64,000 bases of DNA from Halichondria panicea. Its lineage: Eukaryota; Porifera; Demospongiae; Suberitida; Halichondriidae. Of the stretch, positions 13,301 to 23,740 are shown one piece after another. How positions within the stretch are numbered: the first letter of the stretch is position 1; every line of letters starts with the position of its first letter. The notes under the pieces are model-generated. The model made no database searches. It was not told the DNA's origin and saw only the letters and a list, made by a program, of their open reading frames with translations. Location of the stretch: the NCBI RefSeq assembly GCF_963675165.1, contig NC_087392.1, positions 761,001 through 825,000 on the forward strand, written 5' to 3'. A program made the translations under genes and the position numbers.

Positions 13301-15619
13301 GCAAAGCAACTGACTCCATGTTCACACCACGCCCCCAATTTGGCTAATTGGTTATCACAAAACAGCATCAGATAAGCTATGTATTAATTGATCACTATTC
13401 ATAGTAGTACACATGACATTTCACAAGAGGCTCGTTATTCTATATTTAAGAAATATGCACATATGGCAATGCGTGATAGGCAGATTCATGCCCACACAGC
13501 AACAATAGCAACGTGCACCATAAGAATAACGCACACGGCATATAATAATATACTGTTTCCATGCAATGCTCAAACAAGCAAGGGGGGGAGTGGTAGTAGT
13601 TCCATTCAACCCTAATTCATATCTCCTACTAAAAGGGCACCCTGCCAATTCCTGACTAGCCATCAGAGACACCTGCATCCAATATAAAGCCACAATAAAG
13701 AGCCTGGGAATGATTGTAATTGAGTTAATGTGGACAAGCTCTCCCCCCACACATAATGGTGATGTTGCAACCGTCGGCTAAAAGATAACAGTCACTGGCT
13801 CATTGTTTTTGAAGCCTTTGATTAATTATCATTTGAAGCACTTGCTCTTTTCTTCAAACAACAAAGTGAACTGAGCTATAAATGATGTTATTGCATGTAC
13901 ATGTACTTTACGTCACTGTACTTGATGATTTAACATCCGATACTTGTATGTGCTAATATCATTCACAAGCAGAATCAGCATGGCATCATGCTTTGATTTG
14001 TGGAACTCGGTATCTCCTGGGGTATCATCAGGTGTCATGTTCTCTCTGTTTATGGTAATATCAAGGTTGCATCAGAGGATAATTTAATTAATTGGCATGA
14101 CAACAGTCCCTTACACAACAAACAAAAAGGCATGCCCAGGCATGCCCTCCTGTCATAACAAACACTAGAGGACACAATGGGGCACCACAATGAGATTATA
14201 AGGTTTCTGGGCACCCTGGACATGGAACAAAGCAGTCAGATTGTGTGGGTACAAGGATTAGAGGCTACAAAGATCAGCTCATTCACTGGCACCATACAGT
14301 CTGGAGCAGCCTCCAAACAATAGTCAACAACAAAACACGAGCCTTGCACTCTAACACAGCTCTGAACCACAAAATATTGTACAGATATGTCGACTATACA
14401 TACACAGGCATGGATGAGGGAAACTTCTGTCAGCAAATTCTATTTGGGGTCACAAAATTGATAAAACCAGGTCATGCCAACAAACCACTATCAAGTGACA
14501 GGGAATAGAATCTACACAGTACAATGTAAGTGGGTACAGTTCAAGTGTGTATGTAGTGATGCAATGCACTCACCATCCCATTTCTGAGTTGATATGACCA
14601 CCACACATTCGGGCACTGTCAGAACATGGTTGAGCAGAATGTTACTGTAGTCAGTGCCCACCCATCCACACAGCATCTTGGAGTCAAGCACGTGCAGCAT
14701 GTGACCCAGCACCTCACTCACAGGTAGGTGACCCTCTGTGGGGTTGGGAGGAAGGCTCCTGTATATACCTTACTGGTCAATATGGATGCTACCTATCCAC
14801 AATTAATTATTCTCTACACATGAATAATAAACAATAAATTTTACAATAATGAATTTGAGGGCAATTATCTAATAATATGATGTAGAGCATGAATTTAGCC
14901 TCCTTTATTCACAGTCTGATTGATTGATTAATTAATGAGGGGGAACTCACTCTTGTTGGCAGCTCGAACGTACACCTTGAATATCTCTGCAATGTCCTGA
15001 GGGCAAACGGAAGGAGGAAGGAATCAACTCAACTCTCACCACCTCAGCTGTTCAATACAACCACCAAATACTTACTGGAGTTTATGGCACTTGTACAGTG
15101 AGTATAATTATGGAGAATAGAAAAGAATTATTAGGACGCAAAATCACCCCCCCCATAACCACCTTCTTCCTCATGAGTCTGGTAGACAGTGCCATGGTGG
15201 AGGTGCTTCCCTTGTCCTCCAGTTTGGAGATACAGTCCGTCTCCTTGTCAATGTAGACCAGGACGCTATGGAATAGGGACACCCAGCTCACGTCGTCGCT
15301 GCCACGCCCCCTTCCCTTCCGAGACCCGCCTCCACGACAGGCATCAATGTAGTCCAACACATGCGCCTGCTGTAGTAGCTCCTTTAGCTCATTGGCACTC
15401 TTCTACAAATTGGTTGGTGTATGATAACAATGACACATTGTCCATAGGTACACAGCTGAACTTTCATGGAATTTCTACCCTTCATTTCTAAGTTGTGTAC
15501 TCTCTTACTTTCCTTTCTGTGATCTTGTCACTCTCAATACCACTCCTGGCGTTGATGAAGCGCCTTGTTTCATGCTGTGTGTGGCCTGTCTCTGATCTCT
15601 CCAACTCCATGCAGTTCAT
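1..15619 (-). CDS. ATM: ATM serine/threonine kinase, N-terminal half (partial, multi-exon)
   Basis: Apical DNA double-strand-break checkpoint kinase; only the N-terminal TAN/HEAT-repeat solenoid is inside the window and the kinase domain lies beyond the left edge. Recognised by remembered human ATM segments: TDYSNILLNHVLTVPE (14.6 kb, human ADCSNILLKDILSV), EILP-like GEEVLPSVLSLWG with AIHHPLG (11.6 kb), KRHKLQTCWGTL (10.4 kb), SFEKIYLESTFD (5.4 kb), GYSGTRQLMEDML (0.9 kb) and PHFPSLAIRATLDYM (0.05 kb). Start chosen at 15619 (MNCMELERS), with an in-frame TAG two codons upstream. About 25 exons, among them 15508-15619, 15165-15404, 14575-14737, 12859-13026, 12034-12138, 11423-11658, 11102-11219, 10382-10478, 8774-8878, 7337-7467, 6421-6527, 4372-4527, 2989-3182, 2153-2534 and 1640-1815. 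The left edge corresponds to roughly the middle of human ATM. No frame break is seen. Identity is firm; small exons near 5.8 kb are uncertain. Confidence 0.9.
1030..1570. mobile_element. Fold-back/MITE-like repeat, copy 1 (compound)
   Basis: Lies in an ATM intron. Holds the family signatures TTTGAAAGGTATCTTT, its inverted form CTTTCAAATGAT, and the central GGCCTTGGACCATGGGC. A nearly complete unit runs about 1130-1470, flanked on both sides by extra partial arms, so it is probably two or more insertions or a rearranged copy. The two arms are inverted repeats of each other. There is no coding capacity. Related copies lie at 35459-35822 and 38262-38720. Confidence 0.7.
1888..1959 (-). tRNA. tRNA-Thr (anticodon CGT)
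   Basis: Read on the minus strand, a full cloverleaf can be drawn. The 7-bp acceptor starts GCCTCTG and closes with CAGGGGC (one G-U pair). The D arm is GCTC...GAGC and the anticodon stem CTGGT/ACCAG encloses loop CTCGTAA, giving anticodon CGT (codon ACG). The T arm is AAGAG/CTCTT around TTCAATT. A run of seven T follows at once (1882-1888 on the complement), a Pol III terminator. No intron. It sits inside an ATM intron in the same orientation as ATM. Confidence 0.9.
2052..2124 (-). tRNA. tRNA-Thr (anticodon TGT)
   Basis: Minus-strand cloverleaf with perfect acceptor GCCTCTG/CAGAGGC, anticodon stem CTGGT/ACCAG and loop CTTGTAA, giving anticodon TGT (codon ACA). The T arm GAGAG/CTCTT encloses TTCAATT. 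A T-run follows the acceptor. It is nearly identical to the CGT gene about 165 bp away, so the two probably arose by local duplication with an anticodon change. It lies in the ATM intron just downstream of exon 2153-2534. Confidence 0.92.
3163..3247. repeat. 27-bp tandem repeat, three units, spanning an ATM splice acceptor
   Basis: Three adjacent copies of a unit with core GAGTATGGAATCA. On the ATM strand the repeat duplicates the 3' splice site. One acceptor gives an exon ending at 3182; an equally good TTTGTAG acceptor lies 27 nt further upstream (exon end 3209). The intervening nine codons are open and in frame. Confidence 0.8.
4309..4364. repeat. (GT)n microsatellite next to an ATM 5' splice site
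   Basis: About 28 perfect GT dinucleotides on the plus strand, i.e. (CA)n in the ATM transcript, beginning about seven nt inside the intron after the donor GTGAGG of exon 4372-4527. Confidence 0.97.
4535..4607. repeat. GGGAGG polypurine tract (G-quadruplex/i-motif potential)
   Basis: About 70 bases made only of G and A, with at least twelve runs of three or more G. On the ATM sense strand it is CCCTCC and forms the polypyrimidine tract directly before the acceptor of exon 4372-4527. Confidence 0.95.
5465..5552. repeat. GT-rich minisatellite
   Basis: Roughly three units of about 30 bp, each a GT run followed by GGGTGGATAGTGTGTG, inside an ATM intron beside exon 5332-5457. A second GT/GGGG-rich tract lies at 7797-7873, and a degenerate TGTGTGGTGTGAGG array lies at 13028-13104 next to another ATM acceptor. 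Confidence 0.85.
8880..10378. other. Large ATM intron, no other feature seen
   Basis: About 1.5 kb between ATM exons 8774-8878 and 10382-10478. AT-rich, with no convincing open frame, tRNA or repeat family. The other long ATM introns (7.8-8.77 kb, 13.03-14.57 kb) are likewise empty apart from low-complexity TG tracts. Confidence 0.6.
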
Positions 15620-15849
15620 TGACTATATCTTTACTCATGCTCATTACCCACATGGGTAGGAGGTTATCAAGGTTGACAAAATTAATGTACAATGTAGCTT
15701 ATATAAATTGCTGTGAAAAGTGACTTCATGAAATATTTTGACAAAACAAAACAGAAAATGAACATAAATGAACGGACAGTGAATGAGCAATGAACAAAGT
15801 AGCTGTAAAGTTACCAGTAAAATCAGTAGCGTGTGTGTGAAGAAAAAGG

Positions 15850-18560
15850 TCATGACTCTGTATTAGGTTCTTCAGCATCATCTGGCATGACAAGAGTCTC
15901 TCTTTCTTGTTGTTCAGCTGGAATTAATAATTGTTAAATCAACTCCACAATTAATCACCATAGTCACTTACCACTATTTTCCACTAAAGTGAGTGTTCTT
16001 TTAGTTGTCTCGTTAGTCTCTTCTGTATTTGATTTGACCTTTTGTACATTTTCTGCTAATACACCCACAGTGCTTTGGAGAGTTTGTGTGTTGTGAACAG
16101 ATACTGCACTATTGGATTTGATATCTTCAAGGTATTCCAACACCTTCTCAGGAAATGATGATGTTTTCTCGTCGTGAGGACCACTACTCAAGTGTAGGGA
16201 ATCATAGCTATAAATTTGCTCGTGTATTGCATGGGCACACTCTTCACCTGTCGTGCTAGCTTTAGATTGAGTGATGCCAAGTCTATGGATAGCAGTGTGT
16301 GTATCAAACTCCTCAGGAGAACCGAGTCGTATATACCACACTTTGGACAGTTCATCACACGCTCCAGACTCAATACTTCCAATGAACTTTTCAAGACAGC
16401 TTGAATAAAACGAATGATGGTTTGCTTCGTCTACATTCTCAATAAGAAGCAGATGCCGGACTTCAGGCAAGAACAGCTTTTCATTAAAATGACTCTCAAA
16501 CTCTTTTAAGTCCTCAGTCAATACTAGCTCCTTCACACTCGATTGAAAGTTCGTTCCAAGTTTTTCTTTCAATATTAAGTACCAAGGGTCATTGTAGTCC
16601 CAAGCAACAATGACTGTGCCTACATAATATTATTGGGATAAGGTAACTGTAAACACACAATTCTTAGAGTACTCACAGTCGTCAGCCGGGGTGCGGGGAG
16701 CAAAAGGCGAATATCCAACCCCACTGTCTCTAGTGAAATGGCCTACAGAATAATAATAAAATTATAATTAATGAGCCTTCAACAGGGCTCTCTTTTACTC
16801 ACCAGTGTTGTAATTACCAGAAATTCTCAATTCTAAAAGAAGTCGCAGGTAAATTAATCAGCAATTAAATTTGTAAGTCACATACCTTTAGATACAGCAT
16901 ACTTCGTAGGACCATCTGTAGGACCATCTGTATGATTTTCACAATCGATTCTTGGAGGATTTTTTAGTCTATACACCACATAGGAGATTATTGCCACTAC
17001 AACAATTGCTATCAACAGCAAAAAACCAATAGCACCAACAACACCGCCAATGATCACTGCAATGTTAGAGCAATGAATTATTTATTAATTATTAGCAATC
17101 AGACTAACATACCACCTGACTCTGTACCCTGTGGTGGTAGAGGCCCTGTAGGTGGTGAAGTGGTACCTATACGGAGGTACATGTACATACACACATCAAG
17201 CAATGCACAAATCTAGCAGAGCAAGTATTGTTATATTTATACCACATGAAATATTGCTTACACAAGCTATATTATAATGGTAAGTTCTAAATACACAAAC
17301 AGAAGTACTTGGATGTACTTGGATGTAATTAGGACAATATTGCAAGGCAGCAAAACACTTGTATACATACAACAACATGAAGCATGAGGTAGAAAAAGGG
17401 CAAATATTGCACTATCATCCGTGATACACACACCACCTACACCACATCTCATACGACAAACTCACCAAGAGTTGTTGTTTGGTTGATCGTAACTGGAAAA
17501 AAAAACAGAATATGAACAAAATTGTTTTCAATTACATTCAGAGAACACTTACTGTTAACAGTGAATACATTGGACAACTTCTTTACAGTTGGAGAACAAG
17601 TTTCAAAATTGGAGATGAGGAATAAGGTGGCTATTCTCTGCTCAGAAGATGCCCGGGGTGGTATGAGTGTAATCGATTGTGCAACACCGGAGTCAATATT
17701 TAGCGAGCCAACTGCCGCCTTTAAACAATCACTTCTGCCTGGATTAGTGGTGAATTCACTATTGATAATTGTGCCATCGACCAGAATTTCACACACTTTC
17801 GTTAACAGAAACACGCCAGTAACTCTTTCTGCAATTACTAAACTCCCAGGTATCGACAAATTTTTACCAGAAACAATATGAAGGGGACGGCTACCAATAC
17901 CTGGGGAGGGGATAAATGGATATGAGGTTTTGTTAGAACAAAATAACGAGAACTTACCGAAGAAAACATTCAAATCTACTAAAATCTCAATCTCAAGTCG
18001 TTCGGTCATTGAAAAATTGCTCAGTTGAATCAGAATTCCAACAGACTCTCCCTCTATAACTGTAACACAGGAGGTGGGATTCATCATCAGACAGATTTCC
18101 GGACGTGGAACACCTTGTTCGGGAGCAGTGACCACGTACCCTGATGCTGGCGCTGGGGCTGGGGTGCACAGCAGAACATCTTGATACCCAGGAATAGGAG
18201 GATTAGGACAGATGGTTTCATGTAAATCCGAGATATCTGTGTGTGTGGTGATATGTTGAATCTGTAAACAATAACTAGCTAGACTAGGTCTTATTCTAGA
18301 TATTGTTTCGCTGCACTTGGGATTGAGAACAATGAATGAATGACCAACTTGGAAAGCATATTAAAGAGATAACATCCTCTATCTTGTAGCTAGCTAAAAA
18401 GGTACAGTCAAAAAACCATAATCTTACTATATATGAATGGTTGTGCATCCACACTTCCATCACATGGGTTTATTGTCTGAGCTTTAGCAGTTGAAAGGCA
18501 CAGTCCAGCTAGTACTGCTAGCACCAGTACCAACGACGACATCACAGAAATTTTAGTCAT
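15850..18560 (-). CDS. Receptor A: single-pass membrane protein of unrecognised family
   Basis: Start at 18560 (signal peptide MTKISVMSSLVLVLAVLAGL), with in-frame TAA eight codons upstream; stop at 15850-15852. Order: signal peptide; a roughly 230-residue, probably beta-rich extracellular region with several Cys and N-glycosylation sequons (exons 18428-18560 and 17553-18236); a short Thr/Pro stem from small exons (17466-17492, about 17113-17168); a transmembrane helix (GVVGAIGFLLLIAIVVV, exon 16886-17058); a 15-nt microexon near 16823; then an alpha/beta cytoplasmic domain with strands TVIVAW, KELVLT, RHLLLIEN and VWYIRLG (exon 15973-16619), a coiled-coil-like Thr/Glu tail and an acidic C-terminus ending PNTES. 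Paralogue of the next gene, sharing intron positions, promoter sites and 3' flank. I cannot name the family; a TIR-like fold is only a guess. The arrangement suggests a signalling receptor. Confidence 0.75.
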
Positions 18561-19089
18561 CTTGAATAGATCTTGCAAAGCTTACACAAACTCTAGAACT
18601 CTTGCATGCTTTAGGTTATTGATTTCTTGCAGCAAACTAATTTAATGCCCCAAAAGCCCATTATACATTGGAACGCAACCGGAAGCATGCAATTGACTGA
18701 CGGTGCACTCTTGATCTGATGATTGATGACCTCATCTATCAGGGATTTTCCCAAACTCGTTGACACCTAATTAGTGTGTTCTTTAGCAGCTATCCACTCT
18801 GGCAGCTACCTATGATCTCTCTCCATGCAGATAATTAATTCACTAGCCATAGCTTTACTCGTGCTCATTTCTCACGTGGGTAGTTGATACGTCCCTGCTC
18901 TTTTACACACCACCCGTCGCTACAGGAAGCCATAGGAAGGTTATCAAAATGACTGAGTAGCTTACATGTACATCTTATCTTTGCAGTGAAAAGTGACCTC
19001 ATGAAATTTGTGAGAGAAAAAAACAGGTGAAGAGCAATGAACAAAGTACAGTTACCAGTAAAATCAGAATACATGCGTGAATAAAAAGG
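18561..19089. promoter_or_regulatory. Promoter region of receptor A and 3' flank of receptor B
   Basis: About 530 bp between the tandem paralogues. It holds a kappaB-like site at 18742-18752 and an ETS-like ACCGGAAGC near 18679, both also present upstream of receptor B. The part from about 18850 to 19089 matches the 3' flank of receptor A (15625-15850): both contain TTTACTC(A/G)TGCTCATT, AAAAGTGAC(C/T)TCATGAAAT and GTTACCAGTAAAATCAG. The duplication unit thus includes promoter and downstream flank. Confidence 0.65.
18742..18752. promoter_or_regulatory. NF-kappaB-like site upstream of receptor A
   Basis: GGGATTTTCCC, a full match to the kappaB consensus GGGRNWYYCC, 182 bp upstream of the receptor A start codon. 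The same 11 bases occur at an equivalent position before receptor B, while the bases directly around them differ. Confidence 0.6.
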
Positions 19090-22031
19090 TCATGACTCTG
19101 TAGGTTCGTTTGTAAGTTCGGGAGTTTCTTCTGGGTTGTCAAGGTCTACAATAGTGGCCTCTTCTTGTTTTGTGGCTGGAATGAAAATAAAGTATTGTCA
19201 GAACAAATTCACAATACTTACCAAAATCACTTACCAGTCTCTTCTATCATGCGTTGTGTTCTGTCAGTTGTATCAGCAATTGTGTTAGTTTTCGCATCTA
19301 TCTTACGCACATTTGACCCGATATCTTGTAAATCTTCTGCCGTCGCATCTGTAGTGTGTCGCACGTGTTCGGTGTTTGCTCTGATTTCTTCAAGAGTTGC
19401 CATCATTTTCCTTGCTCTGATTTCTTCTGGAGTTGTCATCACTTTCCTTGGCAGAGGCCATGTATTCTCTAGATCAACCTTTGTTGGCGAATCAACCCAG
19501 GCAGAAGGAGTATCACTACATGTTTTTACAAGACGTTCTTCATCAACAATGGTACTCGGGTGTTTGAGATCAAAATAAGAAATTTGTTTGTATATTTCTT
19601 TGGCACAATCTTCACCTGAGGAGCTAGCATTAGATGGGGAGATACCAAGCTTGTGAATACGACAAGCATTTTCCTTGAGCATGTCCTTGGGTATCATAAA
19701 CTCCTCAGGAGCACCTAGTCGTATATCCCACACTTTAGAGAAAACATCACACGGTCTAGATTCAAAGTACTTAATGACCTCTCTACAAGAGCTTGGACGA
19801 TCTGATTCGTCCATGTTTTGTATGAGAAACAGATGTTTGACGTTAGGTGCCTCCAACTTAGCATGTGCATCATGCACAAATCGATCAGAGTCATCAGTCA
19901 AAACTAGCTCTGTCAGCTTCGAGTCAAAGGCTGTTCCAAGTGCACTCTTTAATTCTGTGTACCAAGGACCAGCGAGCTTCCACGCAACAATGACTATGCC
20001 AGAAAAACAGTGTCAAAAACTGCAAACATATTAAATAAATGCTCACATTTGACTGGGGTGGAGGGACCAGGCGACGACCATCCAACACCACTGTCAATCT
20101 CGTTACCATCTGCAGAAACATTGAGTAATCTTATCATCTACTGTAACAACAGCTCCAGATTACTTACCCTTGCTGGATACAGGAGAAAGAGCCAGCAATT
20201 CTAAAGCATTGCGATCTCTACCAGCCACATCAGCAGTCCTTGTCCCTGTGCTGTTCTTTCTCCACCAATGTACCACTACAAGGATAACCACTATCCCTAC
20301 AATTAGCAGCAGAACCACACCAACACTGCCACCGATGATTGCTGCAACGTTTAGAACAATGAATTGGCCAGAAATTAGGAGCAATGAAACTAGCATACCT
20401 GGGTCTATACTCGGTGGTGACGTCGGATCTATAGGAGTCCCTGTAGTGGTAACAGTGGTGCTGACCAGTCAACAGATTATGTGCACATACATTGTTCTAG
20501 CTATAAACATTGTACCACCTGTCAATACATCATCACAAACACTTACATGTAACTAAGGCTGAGTAATGCAATTAACAATTATTAAATCACCCCACATGAA
20601 ATTTTGCTTACTCAGAGCTGTGTACATGTGGCATCATTTAGTGAGCATATGAATAACTATAAGCTAGAGTGTAGGTACTCTTCAACAATCTTGGTCTTTA
20701 ACCACAAAGAGAATTTAATTAAGTACTTGGATGCAATTAAGAAATGCTTAGACTGATACTATAATGAACAGGTGTCAGACAAAGTATTGCCAAGGCAGGG
20801 GGAACACGTGTACACAACATGAGGTAGAAAAAGGCCAAAATAATTATTTGTGCCATTATTGCACCATCATCCAATGAATATGTTAAGTGCTACACACACC
20901 ACCTACACCACACATCTCATGACCACCTACACCACACATCTCTGTGACAAACTCACCCGTTGAATTGATCACAACTGCAAATGGGGAAAAACAGAATAAG
21001 AACGTCGTTAAATGCGAGTCATTAAAATGAAAGACTAGACTAAACAAATACGTTTTGTTCAGTTACATTCAGAGAATACTTACCAGTGAAGACATTGGAC
21101 AATCTTTCTGCAGTTGAAGAACAAGATGTATTGGTATTGGTGAGGAACAAGGTGGCTGTTCTCTCCTGGGAAGATGCCGGGGATGAGAGCGTAAGAGATT
21201 GCGGAACACCCAAGTTAATATTTAGCGAGCGAGGTGCTACCCCCAAGCAATCAATGCTATTGCCGCGCATTGTGGTGAGTTCACTAGTAACATTTGTGCC
21301 ATTGTCCAGAATTTCGCAAACAACTGTTGACTCAAGATTGCCAAAAATCATAGGTAAGAGTATTAAACTCCCAGATATCGACACATTTTTACCAGACTCA
21401 ATTTGAAGGGGGCGGCTGCCATTACCTGGGGAGGCGATAAATGGATATGAGGTTTTGTTAGAACAAAATAAGGAGAACTTACCAAATTGAACATTCAATA
21501 GTGCTGAAATTTCAAGATATCCTGACATGGGAAACTGGCTTAGTTTAATCAAAAGTCCATCAAACTCCCCAGCACAGTGGGTCGTCATATTAAGAACACA
21601 GACTTTAGGGATTTCAACTACTCTATCGGGTTGAGTGACAAAGTATGATGTTATCCCAACTGATTTCGAGAAGCACAACACTGCATCTTGAAGCAACCCA
21701 GAATGAGGACAGACGGTTTCATGTGAGTTCAAGATATCTGTGTGTGTGGTGACACACGTAAATCTATATGAGTCTGTATGCAATAACTATCTAGAATTTT
21801 AGCTACACTTGGGATTGGGCAATGATCAACTGGAAAGCATAAAGAAGAGACAACATCCTCTGAAGCTAGCTAGCTAGAAATGTATCACAAGCACAAATTC
21901 ATTATCTTACCGTATATGAAGGGTTGTGAAGGAACGGTTCTATTGCATGGGTCTATGGCCTGAGCAGAGACTTCAGCAATTGAAAGACACAATCCAGCCA
22001 GTACTGCCAACGACATCACAGACATTGCCAT
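19090..22031 (-). CDS. Receptor B: single-pass membrane protein, tandem paralogue of receptor A
   Basis: Start taken at 22031 (MAMSVMSLAVLAGLCLSIAE, signal peptide) by alignment with receptor A; an in-frame ATG at 22070 is possible. Stop at 19090-19092. Same exon order as A: a large extracellular exon ending near 21084, an 18-nt stem exon (20957-20974), a Pro/Thr stem exon (20399-20444), a transmembrane exon (20168-20340, GGSVGVVLLLIVGIVVILVV) and a large cytoplasmic exon (about 19233-19990). The cytoplasmic alpha/beta domain shows IVIVAW, TELVLT, KHLFLIQN and VWDIRLGAPEEF. A repeated TTPEEIRA/ATLEEIRA segment and a coiled-coil-like tail follow; the C-terminus ends EPTES. Extracellular Cys and NKT/NGT/NVS sequons are kept. 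Overall divergence from A is substantial, but short blocks (FSLFCSNKTSYPF) are identical. Function unknown; receptor role inferred. Confidence 0.75.
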
Positions 22032-22246
22032 TTCAAAGGAGGAGCTAAAACAAATCTTGGATAGTCTCAATAGATTATTGCAAGGCTTAAATATCTCTTT
22101 AGGCTATCTCTAGCACTCTAGTCTGTAGTTTGCAAAAATGCAAATTGCTGACATGTTCCAACCGTACCGTGTACCGGAAGCAAGATTATTGATGACCTAG
22201 AATCTAAGGGATTTTCCCAGCTCCCTGTTGCCTAGCATTATCGCAC
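22032..22246. promoter_or_regulatory. Divergent promoter, receptor B / coiled-coil gene, with kappaB-like and ETS-like sites
   Basis: 215 bp between two divergent starts. Contains GGGATTTTCCC at 22208-22218 (177 bp upstream of receptor B, 28 bp upstream of the coiled-coil gene) and ACCGGAAGC near 22174. Both sites have counterparts upstream of receptor A. Confidence 0.6.
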
Positions 22247-23703
22247 ATGAGTGTGCACAATACAATAAAAATGGATATGGATACATGTACCAGTAGTACT
22301 CATCAAGAAGAAACAAAGCAAGAAGATGGAATTTTGATAGAGAAAGATGGGATATTTCAGCTGATGAGTATGTCTGACATGCAAGCTGACAGAGATCAAG
22401 TGCCTGCTGAAGGGGGTGGGGCTGGTACAGAGCAACAGAAGGACACCTCCTCTGAAAATGTAAATACAGAATCAACTAATAAAGAAATTTCCCCGAGTAT
22501 GGAGGATCTAAAACAACCTGAAATTGATAGTAAAATGGATGTTAAATGTGAAAGTACAATTAAATTCGAGGAATCTCAATCACCCCCTCAGAACACCACC
22601 AACACACAAACTACTACTAGTGACTCTAAACATAAACCCCTAACCATTAGAACTAAATCAGCCCCTGAATTCAGACTAGAGGCTCAGTCCAAAGAAGACG
22701 ACTCACTGAAAAGAGAGAGAAACGAGGCAGCATTCAGAGCCTGGTTGACCAAAAAGAACAGAGAACTAATCGAGCAGAAACAAAATCAACTATCCAAAAC
22801 GAAACTATCAGAGGAAGAACTGACAGAAAAGCAAAAGAGGAATGAGGTGGCCTATCAGGCGTGGCTAGAGTGTAAGAAACAAGAATATCTGGAACAGAGG
22901 GCTAAGGGGAATTCTATACGACCTGTCACCTCTATCAAGAAAGACGAAGAGGGAAGAAGAAGAGCTGCTTTCGAGAACTGGCTCTCTAGGAAGCAGGAGG
23001 AAAAACAGAAGGAGATTGATAACCAACAGAGGATCAGACAACAAGAGGAGGTGGCTGCTAGGAAGGCAGACCCTACCATTGTAACAGAAGCTTATAAAAG
23101 GTATGTTCAGTGTTGTTATGTTATTACAGATTACTGTTTGTTGGTTTTGTGTACATACAGTTGGCTCCATCGTAAAAGAGTTCAGGCTAGAGATGAGGCT
23201 CTAAGGAAAGAACTATATCGAAAGAAATACTATAGACAATCCAGACTGCTCAAACGATCAACCACCCAAAGGTAAGGAATCAATATGCAATGTGTTCTTT
23301 GTAAATACACTGCCTTTCATCCAAATCCAGGTTTGAGGGATTCTAAATTTGGACTGTGAATTAACTGAATTATTAGTTATCATACATATACAATATCATG
23401 TGCTCATGTATAAATTAACTGCTGCTCATTATTGAAATATATACATCATTATTAAGTCATTCCATAGTGTAAGTATGACTGTGTTTGTGTTGGCTTCCCT
23501 TTAGTTTTGTTCCAGTAGAGTGTATGATGGTTCCTTATGATCAGAACAAGCACGTTGACACTTCTCCTTCAGGAACAGTTGGTAGGCAAGGTAGAACCAA
23601 AATAGAAGGAGGCAAATATTCAATAGTGACAGTGTCTACATCAACTTGTCAAGGAAGAAGTACAATGTGCAATTGCATGTACACACTACATGGGAATTCA
23701 TAG
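22247..23703 (+). CDS. Coiled-coil protein with repeated A[FY]xxWLxxK motifs
   Basis: Three exons: 22247-23100, 23161-23271, 23505-23703. Introns of 60 and 233 bp with GT/AG ends restore one frame. The first 140 residues are acidic and disordered. The rest is a long charged helix with four spaced motifs: AAFRAWLTKK, VAYQAWLECK, AAFENWLSRK and, across the first intron, AYKSWLHRK. This motif style is known from microtubule- or cilium-associated coiled-coil proteins such as CCDC181, CCDC34 and MAP9; I cannot tell which, so no symbol is given. The C-terminal 65 residues are less charged. It shares a short divergent promoter with receptor B and ends 37 bp from the convergent neighbour. The role in cytoskeleton or cilium is inferred from the motif only. 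Confidence 0.75.
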
Positions 23704-23740
23704 AGTCGAGGAATTAATGACATCATAAGTAATAGTTTCG

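Noticed and set aside
15973-16080. SNARE-like reading of the Thr/Glu-rich coiled tail
   Set aside because: No central Q/R layer and the helix is short; ordinary coiled coil is the simpler reading.
15973-19990. TIR domain call for the receptor cytoplasmic regions
   Set aside because: Strand order is compatible, but the box 1, box 2 and box 3 motifs of TIR are not present, so the fold is left unassigned.
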